A stretch of DNA of 54,005 nt from Deltaproteobacteria bacterium (lineage in GTDB: Bacteria > Myxococcota_A > UBA796 > GCA-2862545). Location: positions 1-54,005 of the forward strand of contig SBGP01000097.1 of assembly GCA_006226595.1 (NCBI GenBank). The letters are read 5' to 3'. The notes below the pieces were generated by a model. It saw only the letters and a list, made by a program, of their open reading frames with translations. It did not search any database and was not told the DNA's origin. Position 1 is the stretch's first letter. The number at the start of each line of letters is the position of its first letter. The translations under genes and the position numbers were made by a program. Below, piece by piece: positions 7,607 through 16,330 of the stretch.

Positions 7607-9472
7607 ATGAAGACGCAGCAGACTCAGCAGACCACTGCTCCGACCACCGCACCCTCTGCGCCCTCCCCGGAGAGCGAAGAGACGTCCGTCTCGAACTCCG
7701 AGATGCAGGAGCAGCTCTCCTCGAACGGAGGCGGCGGTTCCGGCCCTCCGGGCCCTCCGGGAGGCCCCCCGAACGACAGCGCCCCCGCACTCGGCGGCGA
7801 CCCGAGCTCGCTGGCCGAGATCCGCCAGATGAACATGGGCGACGTGAGCCGCTACCCGACCTCGCCGAGCGGCCGGCTGAAGCCGGTGCTGCAGGGCGCC
7901 TTGTCGAGCAACTGGTTCCACGCCATCGACGGGCTCGTGTTCGACAAGTGGTCGGACGACAGCAGCGCGCACGCCGAGCACCCCGAGGCGCTCCAGGAGC
8001 TGATGAAGCGCATGCTCCTCCTCCGCGAGTGGGACACCGAGGCCACGCTGAAGGCCACGCGCGCGGTGCTCGAGCAGCGTCCTGACGCCGGCGGCAAGAA
8101 GGGCGAGGACATCCTCGAGTGGGGCTCCGCGGGCAGCGATGCCCTCACCTCGGACATCGACATCAACCTCAAGGGCCGCTTCAACCAGGAAGCGGTCGGC
8201 CTGTTCAACAAGAAGCACCTCGAGCGCGGGTGGTCCTTCGAGTCCGGCATCGTCTACGACGTCAACGTGTACGCCAAGGACTTCATGCACGCGATCGAGT
8301 TCGAGCAGACCACGGACACGACGGCGACCATCGTGCCGCAGTCCGAGGTCGAGCTCGACGAGGAGGCAAAGGCCGAGGACTCGCGAGACCAGGAGATCTG
8401 GACCCTCGTGAAGACGCGTCGGTACATGAGCGAAGGCGAGTGGGAGTCCTACACCGTGCAGATCTGCGAGGGTGACGAGGACGGCTCGATGGCGGTGATG
8501 GTCCGCGAGGCCGAGATCCGCTTCGCACAGTACAAGCAGGAGATGGTCAACGCGGTCGCCCACGACGTGGTCAAGGCCAACGAGGCCGTGGCCCAGCTGG
8601 TCGCCGCGAAGAGCCCGCTCTCCGAGCACCACATGTCCGAGTCGGTCGAGATGGCCGCCGCGAACCGGGTGTACGAGGCGAAGCTGTCGCACATCATCGA
8701 GCTGCGCACCGCGCTCTCCCGCCTGGCCGCGATCCAGGACCCGTCCCCTTCCGACCGCAAGCTCGCTCGGGACACGGCGCTCGAGCTCCGTCATCGCCTC
8801 TCCGAGGCGGCGCTCTACGCGAACGAGGCCTACGTCTCGGACGGTGCGGTCAACCACGTCGTGGTCGGCATGCAGATGGCGGGCTCCAGCGGCTTCCGCG
8901 ACAAGCAGAAGAAGAAGGGCAACATCGGTCAGGGTACCGAGAAGCTCGACATCCGCCTGCCCGACGACAAGCTCTTCCACAGCTTCCAGGAGCAGGTGGC
9001 CGACGCGCTCAAGGAGATCGGCAAGCACCCCGAGATCGGCGAGGCGATGCTCAAGGGCGGCAAGTACGTCCAGCGCATGGCCGACGCGGCGCGCCGCCTG
9101 CCGGGAGCCGCGGGCCTCACCCGCCTCAAGGCCTTCGAGGACGCCGGTACCGACTTCATCGCCGCCAAGAAGAACGACAACCTGAGCTTCGACGAGAAGT
9201 ACGCGGCAGTGCGCCAGGCAGCCAAGGCCCGCCTCGGCATCGACGACCCGGGCGCGCTTCGCGCCGCGTTGATCGAGTTCGGCGTGGACGTGCGCAAGGC
9301 GTTCAAGGCGGCCACCACGCCGCAGGCGCCCGAGACCCAGCCGACCGAGAACCAGGAGCAGCCCGAGGTCGTGGCGCCGCAGCCGAACACGGCCGCGATG
9401 CAGCAGGCCCTCGCGATGGTCCAGGGCATCACGTCGAGCATGAACGGCACCGAGAACCTGGACACCAACTAG
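7607..9472 (+). CDS. Protein with nucleotidyltransferase-like motif and disordered N-terminus
   Basis: 621 residues from ATG 7607, preceded by GGAG at 7598-7601. Residues 1-60 are Thr/Gln/Pro/Gly-rich and disordered. Around residue 173 the sequence GSAGSDALTSDIDINLKG has the shape of the nucleotidyltransferase (pol-beta superfold) signature: G-S, then D183-x-D185. A third acid could be D218 in YDVNVYAKD. The region from about 270 to 560 is mostly helical, and the end is Pro/Gln-rich again. No signal peptide is present. I know no named family. The flexible N-terminus and soluble toxin-like core would fit a cargo protein of a contractile injection or other secretion system, but no such machine is in the window. 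The pentapeptide-repeat gene follows 58 bp later. Confidence 0.75.
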   Translation: MKTQQTQQTTAPTTAPSAPSPESEETSVSNSEMQEQLSSNGGGGSGPPGPPGGPPNDSAPALGGDPSSLAEIRQMNMGDVSRYPTSPSGRLKPVLQGALSSNWFHAIDGLVFDKWSDDSSAHAEHPEALQELMKRMLLLREWDTEATLKATRAVLEQRPDAGGKKGEDILEWGSAGSDALTSDIDINLKGRFNQEAVGLFNKKHLERGWSFESGIVYDVNVYAKDFMHAIEFEQTTDTTATIVPQSEVELDEEAKAEDSRDQEIWTLVKTRRYMSEGEWESYTVQICEGDEDGSMAVMVREAEIRFAQYKQEMVNAVAHDVVKANEAVAQLVAAKSPLSEHHMSESVEMAAANRVYEAKLSHIIELRTALSRLAAIQDPSPSDRKLARDTALELRHRLSEAALYANEAYVSDGAVNHVVVGMQMAGSSGFRDKQKKKGNIGQGTEKLDIRLPDDKLFHSFQEQVADALKEIGKHPEIGEAMLKGGKYVQRMADAARRLPGAAGLTRLKAFEDAGTDFIAAKKNDNLSFDEKYAAVRQAAKARLGIDDPGALRAALIEFGVDVRKAFKAATTPQAPETQPTENQEQPEVVAPQPNTAAMQQALAMVQGITSSMNGTENLDTN

Positions 9473-9487
9473 ACGTCCCCGTTCGGT

Positions 9488-9505
9488 AGGGTCGGCCACG
9501 ACCCT
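9488..9505 (+). other. Intercistronic hairpin
   Basis: AGGGTCG (9488-9494), loop GCCA, CGACCCT (9499-9505): a perfect 7-bp stem 15 nt after the stop of the nucleotidyltransferase-like gene and 25 nt before the TTG start of the next. No U-run follows, so it is not a classical terminator; it may stabilise or attenuate the messenger. Confidence 0.4.
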
Positions 9506-9530
9506 CCGTTCCCCTCTCCAGGAGCCCCCG

Positions 9531-10397
9531 TTGAGCACCCCCGACTGGGCGGACCTGTTGCGCCGCGACCTTCGCGCCTTCAACCAGGCCGTCGAAGCAC
9601 TCGGCGAACAGCCGCACATCGACCTCCGCGGTGCGGACCTCGCGGGTCTCGACCTTCGCGAGGCCTGGCTCTCTGGCGCCGACCTGTCCGGCGCGAGCCT
9701 CGCCAACTCGAAGGTGCTGCTCTCGCGACTGCTCGCGTGCCGCCTGGAAGCGACGGACCTGGGCGGGGTCGACACCGAAGAGGACCACGGGGCGCTCGCG
9801 GCGGTGCAGTCGCTGTACTCCGACGTCCACGCCTTCAATGCCTGGCGCGCCGACGCCAGGACCACCGTGCTCGGCGCGGTGTCCCTTGCCGGCGTGCGTC
9901 TCGCCGGCGCCGACTTCCGCGGGCTGTCGCTGGCGAGCGCGAACCTGCGGGGCGCGGACCTGCGCGGGGCATTGCTCGACGACGCAGGACTCGTGGGCGC
10001 AACCCTCGCTGGCGCCCAGCTCCAGGGCTGCTGGCTCCGCAACACGCTGCTCATGAAGGCCGACCTCACCGGCACGCGGCTGAGCGAGGCCACCCTGCAG
10101 GCGGTGAAGCTCGACGGCGCAGTGCTGGCGGAGACGGACCTGGAGGGTGCGACCCTCGAGCACGTCGAAGCGGTCGGGATCGTCGCCCCCAAGGCTCGCT
10201 TCGCGCGTAGCCTCCAGAGCCAGGTGAACTACCGCCAGGCGCTCATCGTCGGCTGCGACTTCCGCGAGGCCAGCCTGCGCGGCGTCGTATTCCACGCCGC
10301 CAACCTGACCGCGACCGACTTCAGCGACGCGATGGTCGAGGACTGCGTGTTCACCGGGGCAGTCACCACGGGCGCGACCCTCCCCGCGGGCGTGTGA
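9531..10397 (+). CDS. Pentapeptide-repeat protein
   Basis: 288 residues with a TTG start at 9531; AGGAG at 9520-9524 fixes the start. From about residue 32 the chain consists of A(D/N)LXX pentapeptides, for example IDLRGADLAGLDLREAWLSGADLSGASL, in two blocks (about 32-80 and 120-285) separated by a non-repeat insert (TEEDHGALAAVQ). Such repeats fold as a right-handed quadrilateral beta-helix. Members act as DNA mimics (gyrase protection), scaffolds or secretion-system adaptors; the sequence does not decide between them. It probably shares a transcript with the preceding gene. Confidence 0.88.
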   Translation: MSTPDWADLLRRDLRAFNQAVEALGEQPHIDLRGADLAGLDLREAWLSGADLSGASLANSKVLLSRLLACRLEATDLGGVDTEEDHGALAAVQSLYSDVHAFNAWRADARTTVLGAVSLAGVRLAGADFRGLSLASANLRGADLRGALLDDAGLVGATLAGAQLQGCWLRNTLLMKADLTGTRLSEATLQAVKLDGAVLAETDLEGATLEHVEAVGIVAPKARFARSLQSQVNYRQALIVGCDFREASLRGVVFHAANLTATDFSDAMVEDCVFTGAVTTGATLPAGV

Positions 10398-10505
10398 GCG
10401 CGTCCAGGGCCGTTCTGGTACCGCAGACCGACCCGCGACGGCGTGCTCGACAACGCTTCGAGCGCGCCTACCCACGCGGTCATCGCCGCCGCGACCCACG
10501 CCTGA

Positions 10506-11495
10506 CTACAGCGACAGGATCATCTCGTAGAGGATGAGCTCCATGTCGTCCGTGGCCTGGGCCTCGTTGTGGAAGCTCGTGTAGATCAGCCGGCCGTCGC
10601 CGATGCGATCGATCGCCGCCAGTGGACGGGCCACACCACCTCCCGGAGGCACGCCCTGCACGAGCATCTCGGCGGTGCCCGGACCCGCGGGAACCGCCCA
10701 CTGACCGAGGTCGAAGGCCAGCGTCGCCTCGGCCGAGCCGAGCAGGGTCTGCAGCCCGCGGTCCATGACCTGTGCCTGGACGTAGCCGGGGCTGCCGACG
10801 CGCGGATCCGCGTCCCAGCGAAGTCCGCCCGGCGCCGTCTGCGCAAAGGCCTCCCACTCCCAGTCCGAGGTGTACAGCGTGCCACCCGCCTCCACCCAGG
10901 CTCGTAGCTGCGCGCCCTCGGCTGCGGTGTAGCCGGAGCCGGTGCCACGGTCGGTGCCGCAGGTCAAGAACAGCACGTCCGTGGCCGCGAGGGTCACCGG
11001 GTCGTCGAGGATCGACGACACCGTCGGGTACGCGGAGGACGGAATACCGAGGTCGGTGATCAGGTGGCCGATCTCGTCGTACTCGCCGATGACCACGCCG
11101 ATCTCGACGTCGCCGGCCTGAAGCACGAGGTGGTAGTCCTCCACGTCGCCACCGCCGAGGTCGACGACGCCGCCCCCGACGTAGCGCCCCTTCTCGACGC
11201 CGAGCGTCCACTCGCCGCGCGGAAGCTGGAGGCGAAAGCGCCCCCCATCCAGCGACACGGTCCACACCATCTCCCCGTCGACGTCGACGGCGACGATGGC
11301 GCCCGCCACGCCGATGGCGGTCGACGGCGACACGACCTGGCCGTAGACCCACGCACCATCGGGAAACTCGGGCTGGTTGCCGATGTCCGGCCACTCCAGC
11401 ACGACATCGTCCGGGGATCCGGTGTCCGAAGCGGTCGGGTAGGCGCAGGCGGTGAACGCCGCGAGACCGAGCGCACAAGTGAGCAAGCGCGTCAT
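10506..11495 (-). CDS. Lipoprotein with carboxypeptidase-regulatory-like and amidotransferase-fold domains
   Basis: 329 residues from ATG 11495, with AGGAGG directly upstream. MTRLLTCALGLAAFTAC is a lipoprotein signal. Residues 45-125 (VYGQVVSPSTAIGVAGAIVAV...GRFRLQLPRGEWTLGVEKGRY) look like a carboxypeptidase regulatory-like/transthyretin fold. The remainder (ATDVLFLTCGTD...LRAWVEAGGTLYTSDW) resembles the class I glutamine-amidotransferase-like fold seen in extracellular proteins that lack the catalytic cysteine nucleophile. It lies 9 nt behind the VWA lipoprotein gene, so the two form an operon and may sit together on the cell surface. Function unknown. Confidence 0.82.
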   Translation of the reverse strand: MTRLLTCALGLAAFTACAYPTASDTGSPDDVVLEWPDIGNQPEFPDGAWVYGQVVSPSTAIGVAGAIVAVDVDGEMVWTVSLDGGRFRLQLPRGEWTLGVEKGRYVGGGVVDLGGGDVEDYHLVLQAGDVEIGVVIGEYDEIGHLITDLGIPSSAYPTVSSILDDPVTLAATDVLFLTCGTDRGTGSGYTAAEGAQLRAWVEAGGTLYTSDWEWEAFAQTAPGGLRWDADPRVGSPGYVQAQVMDRGLQTLLGSAEATLAFDLGQWAVPAGPGTAEMLVQGVPPGGGVARPLAAIDRIGDGRLIYTSFHNEAQATDDMELILYEMILSL

Positions 11496-11504
11496 GGTGT
11501 CCTC

Positions 11505-12422
11505 CTAGAGCCGGTCGAAGGCGAAGTCGTGGCAGGCGCCGTCGAGGATCGCGAGGCAGTCCGCCCCCTCGAAGCGCACCGTGCGGTGCTCGGGTTCGTA
11601 GGTGAAGCCCTCCTCGCAGCGCTCGGCGTGGCACTCGGAGAGCGCCCGTCCGTCGAGACCCACCGCCAGCGCGCCGCCGTCGACGTCCTCGTGGAGCTGC
11701 AGGGTGCAGGTCCCGGTGACCTGCTGCAGCCTGTACACGAGCTCGTCCACCGAGTCTGCGCGGTAGAAGTTGGGCGCGGCGGTCGACGGGCGCGCGGCCT
11801 CGGCGAGCTCCTCGAGCACGACGGCATCGGAATCGCCGACTCCGAAGCCGACCACGTAGACCTCGACCGGCGGGTCCTGGGTCGCGAGCCGCGCAATCGC
11901 TTCCTCCGGGTCGCCACCGCACGACTCCTGGCCATCGGTGAGCAGGACCACCACGTTGTCGCGGTTCGGGCACGACAGGGCCGGATCGTGGGCAAGGCGC
12001 TGTAGCGTGCGACCCATGGGGGTCGAACCGCCGGGGCGGGCGCTGGACAGCGCCGCTTCCACCGCGACGGCACCTTCGCCACCCGTGGTCATCGGCACCG
12101 CCTCGTCGCCCCCGTCACAGAAGCCGTCCTCCCCGGGAAACAGGGTCAGCGCCAGGTTGGCGCGCTCACCGACCGCCGGCAGCCACGGGGTCAGGCTCTG
12201 CACCGCCTCCCACCGCCAGCCCTGCATCGACCCGGAGCGGTCGACGAGCAGGTGCACGTTGGGCCCCGCGAAACTGTAGCCGATGGGACTGCCCATGTCG
12301 GCGCACACCTCCCCGGTGGTCGCATCGCGACCCAGCGCACCGTCGGAGTCGAAGCAGATGTCCGCCGGCGGCCCGGCAATACCGCAGCCGGCGAGTAGCA
12401 GAAGAAGCGAGACACGTCGCAT
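11505..12422 (-). CDS. VWA-domain lipoprotein
   Basis: 305 residues. ATG 12422 is chosen because AGGGAGG lies just upstream and the protein then starts MRRVSLLLLLAGC, a lipoprotein signal; the open frame extends further without signal features. The von Willebrand A domain (residues about 55-235) shows the MIDAS motif DRSGS in VHLLVDRSGSMQGW, a threonine in PGGSTPMG and the strand NVVVLLTDGQESC. Several cysteines (CFDSD, CDGGD, CGGD) suggest disulfides outside the cytoplasm. Probably a metal-dependent adhesion or scaffold protein on the cell surface. First gene of the pair with the amidotransferase-fold lipoprotein. Confidence 0.88.
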   Translation of the reverse strand: MRRVSLLLLLAGCGIAGPPADICFDSDGALGRDATTGEVCADMGSPIGYSFAGPNVHLLVDRSGSMQGWRWEAVQSLTPWLPAVGERANLALTLFPGEDGFCDGGDEAVPMTTGGEGAVAVEAALSSARPGGSTPMGRTLQRLAHDPALSCPNRDNVVVLLTDGQESCGGDPEEAIARLATQDPPVEVYVVGFGVGDSDAVVLEELAEAARPSTAAPNFYRADSVDELVYRLQQVTGTCTLQLHEDVDGGALAVGLDGRALSECHAERCEEGFTYEPEHRTVRFEGADCLAILDGACHDFAFDRL

Positions 12423-12492
12423 GGAACCTCCCTGGTCTGCACAGAGCCGATGCAGCGGGTGTGCCACGTGAGGCATGGCGCTGGATCCGCAG

Positions 12493-12578
12493 AACAGGCC
12501 TGTTGGCCTCGCAGCGCTCGCCACGCTCTGTCGTCGACCGTGGACGACTGTCGCCGTTCGTGGACGCTCATCGTGGAC
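12493..12578. promoter_or_regulatory. Divergent promoter region with palindrome and CGTGGAC repeats
   Basis: The 232-bp gap between the VWA gene (minus) and the glycine-rich protein gene (plus) holds a perfect 12-bp palindrome AACAGGCCTGTT (12493-12504). Three direct copies of CGTGGAC follow, beginning at 12539, 12559 and 12572. Both flanking genes have nearly the same leader, AGGGAGGTTCCATG. Shared control is plausible but unproven. Confidence 0.35.
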
Positions 12579-12654
12579 ACGAGGCCGCGGATGCCCCGTT
12601 CATGCGGGTGGGCTGGTGGCATGGCCGTTGCTGAAGGGTGTGCAGGGAGGTTCC

Positions 12655-14886
12655 ATGCACCGTTCCATCATTCCCCTCACCCTGCTCCTCGCGGCGAGCC
12701 CGGCCTTCGCCGCCGAGGTCCAGGTCGCCGACACCTCGCTTCCCGATGCCCTCGACGCCATCGCCGGCGGCACCGAGGCGACCGTCATTCTCGACACGGA
12801 CAGCATCGCAGAGGTCGCGCGACGGCTGCTCGCCGGCGGCCACAAGCTCGTCGACGGACGGCGACTGTCGAGCATCGACGCGACCGGCTGCGTCATCCTC
12901 GCGACTCAGCAAGCGACCCGGTGGACGCTCGACGACAACGGCCGCTGTGCGGGGGACGCCGCCGCCTTCGCGCTCGCACCCGAGCCGAGCGAGGCCGAGC
13001 CCGCGGCCACGGACGCGGCGGTGGCCGAGGCCCCCGCCCTCGAGGCCGCGCCACCCATCTCCGAGTCGCAGGTCGGCGACCCCGTCGAGCCCGTCCCGTC
13101 GCCCGAGGCGAGCGTCGCCGCCGCCGAGCCAGTCCCCGTCCGGGAGCCCGCTCCGCAGCCCCCGCCAGCGCCGACGCTTCCCCCAGCCGCACGGCAACCC
13201 GAGGTCGCGGTGGGTGCTGGCATCCAGACGCCAGACCGCGTCTCCAAGTTCGATGGGCCCGCCGACCCCGGCATGATCGCCTTCGGTCTCATGTACGGCA
13301 CCTACGCAGGCGCCGAGACCGGCTACCTCGTCGGCGAGTCGCTCGAGGAGCGCGAAGAGGACCACCTGTACCAGGGCGCCGTGGGCGGTGGTATCGGCGG
13401 CGCCATCGTCGGCACCAGCCTCGGTGTGATGCTCGCCGCTCGCCGCGACTACCAGCCCGAAGAGATCGGCCTGCTGTACAGCGGCTCGACCCTCGGCGCC
13501 TTCTACGGCGCGCAGTTCGCGCGGGCGGTGATTCCGGTCGGTGCCGACGGCGACGTCGAGCGCATCCACGCCGCGAGCCTCGCGGGCTCGATGGCCGGCG
13601 TGGGCCTCGCCATCCTCGGCGCCGACAAGGCGCACGGACTCGGACGACAGGGTGGCTTCGCCCTCGGGACCGCGGTGGGCTGGCAGACCGGCGCCGGCTT
13701 CGCGGCCGTGCTCCCTCCGCCGCCGGATCGGGACCGCAATGGCGACGGCATTGCCGAGCGCATCGTGCCCCGCCGCCGCGACGCGGCGCTCGAGCTCACC
13801 GGCGCCCTGGTGTACGGCGGCATCGCCTCGGTCGCGAACCACGCCGGCATCGAGCGCCCGACCCCGACGACCCTGGCCCTGTCCCTCGGCCACGGCGCCT
13901 GGATCGGCGCGTGGTCGCCGGTCCTGTTCTCCGAGACGCCCACCGACCGCGCCATCGCCGGCGGGCTACGCCTCGGCACGGGCGTGGGCTACGCGAGTGC
14001 CATCGGCATGGCCGCCCTGGGCCAGCCGTCTCCGCGAGCGGCCGCCATCCAGACCGCGGGCTGGGCCGCGGGTAGCGCGCTCGGCGCCGGCATCCCCCTG
14101 TCGATCAACGACCAGGCCTACGGTCGGCAGGTCGTCGGCCCCATGCTCGCGGGCGGCGTCGCCGGCCAGGTGCTCGGCGCAGTCGTGGCCCCCGCCTACG
14201 ACGAGTTCGACGCAAACGACGCCGCGCTGCTCGCCGTCCTCGAGTCGTGGACCGCCTACCAGGCCCTCGGCTGGAGCCTGTGGGCGAGCGCCGACGGCTC
14301 GCGCGTGCCCGGCCGCCCCATCGGCTACGCGATGTCCGCCGCGGGCGCGGGGACCCTGGCCACGCTCGCGATCAGCCCGCGCTTCGACGTGTCGCCGGCC
14401 GGGTCGATGGCGCTCCTTAGCGCCGGTGGCTGGGGCACCTGGGCCGGCATGTGGGGGGCACAGTTCGCCGGCGCGAAGACCGAGGGGGTGTGGCTGACCA
14501 CGCTGACCACCGGCAACGGCGCCGTGCTCGCCGCTGGCCTCGCCCAGGGGCTGGGCTGGGACCCGAGCTGGCGCCACCTCGGTGTCGTCAACGGCACGGG
14601 GCTCATCGGTACTGCCCTCGGCGGGCTGCTCGGCATCACCGTGCTCTACCGCGACGCGGACTGGCGGCCGCTGATCGCCGCCACGCTCAGTGGGTCGGTG
14701 CTCGGCCTCGGCGCCGGCGCGGTGCTCGCCGCACGCACCAAGGGTCCGCATGTCGCGTCGCTGCCCGAGCTGCCCGGCCTGCGCCAGGTCGGGCTCGCCG
14801 CCCACGTCCAGGCCCAGCCGTGGATGGACGAGGACGGCCGCCCGGGCGCGTTTCTGCAGGTCCACCTCACCGAGACGGGGAAGTAG
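12655..14886 (+). CDS. Large glycine-rich envelope protein of unknown function
   Basis: 743 residues. ATG 12655 follows GGGAGG and gives a clean signal peptide, MHRSIIPLTLLLAASPAFA. Residues 21-85 form a small domain (VQVADTSLPDALDAIAGG) that recalls the N-terminal domains of secretin or periplasmic adaptor proteins. Residues 100-185 are a Pro/Ala/Glu-rich linker. From about 200 to the end the chain is a chain of glycine-zipper-like hydrophobic segments such as GAVGGGIGGAIVGTSLGVML, with one calcium-loop-like DRDRNGDGIAE. It is likely embedded in the outer membrane or envelope. No family name can be given. The next gene begins 2 nt after its stop. Confidence 0.8.
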   Translation: MHRSIIPLTLLLAASPAFAAEVQVADTSLPDALDAIAGGTEATVILDTDSIAEVARRLLAGGHKLVDGRRLSSIDATGCVILATQQATRWTLDDNGRCAGDAAAFALAPEPSEAEPAATDAAVAEAPALEAAPPISESQVGDPVEPVPSPEASVAAAEPVPVREPAPQPPPAPTLPPAARQPEVAVGAGIQTPDRVSKFDGPADPGMIAFGLMYGTYAGAETGYLVGESLEEREEDHLYQGAVGGGIGGAIVGTSLGVMLAARRDYQPEEIGLLYSGSTLGAFYGAQFARAVIPVGADGDVERIHAASLAGSMAGVGLAILGADKAHGLGRQGGFALGTAVGWQTGAGFAAVLPPPPDRDRNGDGIAERIVPRRRDAALELTGALVYGGIASVANHAGIERPTPTTLALSLGHGAWIGAWSPVLFSETPTDRAIAGGLRLGTGVGYASAIGMAALGQPSPRAAAIQTAGWAAGSALGAGIPLSINDQAYGRQVVGPMLAGGVAGQVLGAVVAPAYDEFDANDAALLAVLESWTAYQALGWSLWASADGSRVPGRPIGYAMSAAGAGTLATLAISPRFDVSPAGSMALLSAGGWGTWAGMWGAQFAGAKTEGVWLTTLTTGNGAVLAAGLAQGLGWDPSWRHLGVVNGTGLIGTALGGLLGITVLYRDADWRPLIAATLSGSVLGLGAGAVLAARTKGPHVASLPELPGLRQVGLAAHVQAQPWMDEDGRPGAFLQVHLTETGK

Positions 14887-14888
14887 CC

Positions 14889-15272
14889 ATGAACCGCTTC
14901 ACAACGATCGCCATCTCCACGCTGCTGATGCTCGGCGCATGCGCGCCGGACCCGATCGTCGGGACCTGGAAGCTCGATGTCATCAGCTTCCCCGACGAGC
15001 CCGGCCGCTTCGCCTGGCCACAGGACGATCTGTTCCTGGTCATTCGCCCCAGCATGTCTGGCTACTGGGGCAGTGAGGAATACCCGGTCGACGCGCTGCC
15101 CCTCGGCGACAGCCACTACACGCTGTTCGCCAGGGAATTCGACTGGGAAGGCCACTGCTGGGTGGGCGCGCGACCGGAGCTGCGAACCTCGAGGGATTGG
15201 CTGTGGTGCGAGCACGCCCTCGAACTCGATGGGCAGGACTCCGAGGCGCTGTACGAGTTCTGGCCGTACTAG
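14889..15272 (+). CDS. Small lipoprotein, lipocalin-like start
   Basis: 127 residues. MNRFTTIAISTLLMLGAC is a lipoprotein signal, followed by APDPIVGTWKLDVISF, a beginning seen in many small lipocalin-like lipoproteins (the G-x-W strand). Two cysteines (C95-like in GHCW and in LWCEH) could form a disulfide. It starts 2 nt after the upstream stop, so it is co-transcribed with the glycine-rich protein. It ends 2 nt before the convergent glutathione transferase gene. Ligand unknown. Confidence 0.8.
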   Translation: MNRFTTIAISTLLMLGACAPDPIVGTWKLDVISFPDEPGRFAWPQDDLFLVIRPSMSGYWGSEEYPVDALPLGDSHYTLFAREFDWEGHCWVGARPELRTSRDWLWCEHALELDGQDSEALYEFWPY

Positions 15273-15274
15273 CC

Positions 15275-16174
15275 TCAGGCGGCGTCGAGCACCGGAATCG
15301 GCCCCGCTGGCACGATGCCCGTGGGGTTGATCGCGCGAATCGACGCGTAGCCCCGCCTCATCGCGTCGAGGTTGCACGTCTCGGCCACGCCGGGCACCGC
15401 GTACACCCGCTCGAGATGCGCCTCGAGGTTCGGGTAGTCCGCGTAGCGACGCAGGTTGCAGCGGAACAGCGGGAAGTAGGCCGCATCGAAGCGGAAGGCG
15501 GTCACGAACAGGCGGATGTCGGCCTCGGTGAGCTGCTCGCCGACCAGCCACTCGCGTCCCTCGAGGTGGGCCTCGAGCTGGTCGAGCATCGCGAACACTC
15601 CGACCACCGCCTCGTCGTAGGCCTCCTGCGTGGTCGCGAAGCCCGCCCGGTACACGCCGTTGTTGAGGCTCGCGTACAGGCGCTCTCCCCACTGCTCGAT
15701 CTCGGCAAGCAGGGCCGCGGGACGCAGTGAGGGCGCGTCACTGGGCATGCGGTCGAGCATCGCGAGGATCTCGGCGGACTCGTTGTTCACGATGCGCTGC
15801 TCGTGGGAGTCCCAGAGCACCGGCACCGTGATCCGTCCGGTGTAGTGCGGGTCCGCGCGCAGATACACCTCGAACAGGTGGTCGTCACCGTAGGGCGAGT
15901 GCGCCGGCGTCTCGAAGGCCCAGCTCTTGTCGGTCAGCTCGTTGGCGAAGTGTACGGGGATGCGGTCGGAGAGCCCCTTGAGCGAGCGCGTGAGCAGCGT
16001 GCGGTGCGCCCAGGGACAGGTCCACGCGACGAACAGGTGATAGCGCCCGGGCTCGGGGAGCTCGGCGGGCAGGGTGTCGCGAAACACGCTGGCCTTGCGG
16101 AGGAACGCGCCATCCCCGTCCTCGTCGGTGGGCCGCCACTCGCCTTCCCACTGTCCGTCGATCATCCGAGCCAT
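15275..16174 (-). CDS. yqjG: Xi-class glutathione transferase (glutathionyl-hydroquinone reductase family)
   Basis: 299 residues. The thioredoxin-like half has the catalytic motif CPWAHRT, where Cys reduces glutathionyl-hydroquinones. The glutathione-binding segment VPVLWDSHEQRIVNNESAEI follows. The C-terminal helical half has the family signature YASLNNGVYRAGFA and DIRLFVTAFRFDAAYFPLF with NLRRYADYPNL. This is the YqjG/ECM4 pattern, and length is somewhat shorter than the usual 310-330. A cytoplasmic enzyme recycling quinone-glutathione adducts. It diverges from the alpha-galactosidase gene across 156 bp that contain several inverted repeats. Confidence 0.93.
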   Translation of the reverse strand: MARMIDGQWEGEWRPTDEDGDGAFLRKASVFRDTLPAELPEPGRYHLFVAWTCPWAHRTLLTRSLKGLSDRIPVHFANELTDKSWAFETPAHSPYGDDHLFEVYLRADPHYTGRITVPVLWDSHEQRIVNNESAEILAMLDRMPSDAPSLRPAALLAEIEQWGERLYASLNNGVYRAGFATTQEAYDEAVVGVFAMLDQLEAHLEGREWLVGEQLTEADIRLFVTAFRFDAAYFPLFRCNLRRYADYPNLEAHLERVYAVPGVAETCNLDAMRRGYASIRAINPTGIVPAGPIPVLDAA

Positions 16175-16213
16175 TCGAGCCTCCCTGCGGGTCGCCGCGC
16201 GACCGTGATGACC

Positions 16214-16307
16214 GCTGAGTATTCAGCAGCAGAACAGGCACCATGGGGCATGTTTGGGCCACTTGGTTGCACCTTCGCAACCAACGTCGCAGGGGCGAAC
16301 ATTCGCC
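16214..16307. promoter_or_regulatory. Three inverted repeats in the divergent gap
   Basis: Between the glutathione transferase and alpha-galactosidase genes are GCTGAGT/ATTCAGC (16214-16227, one mismatch), TTGGTTGC-ACCTTC-GCAACCAA (16263-16284, perfect 8-bp arms) and GGCGAA-CA-TTCGCC (16294-16307, perfect 6-bp arms). The last ends 23 nt before the alpha-galactosidase start. No T-run follows any of them, so operators are more likely than terminators. Confidence 0.42.
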
Positions 16308-16330
16308 ACATCCCCGCTGTAGACTGGGCC

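Noticed and set aside
9488-9505. Rho-independent terminator after the nucleotidyltransferase-like gene
   Set aside because: The 7-bp stem has no following T-run, so it is listed only as a hairpin.
7316-10192. 958-codon minus-strand open frame
   Set aside because: Ser/Arg/Leu-rich shadow opposite the nucleotidyltransferase-like and pentapeptide genes, both with good ribosome binding sites.
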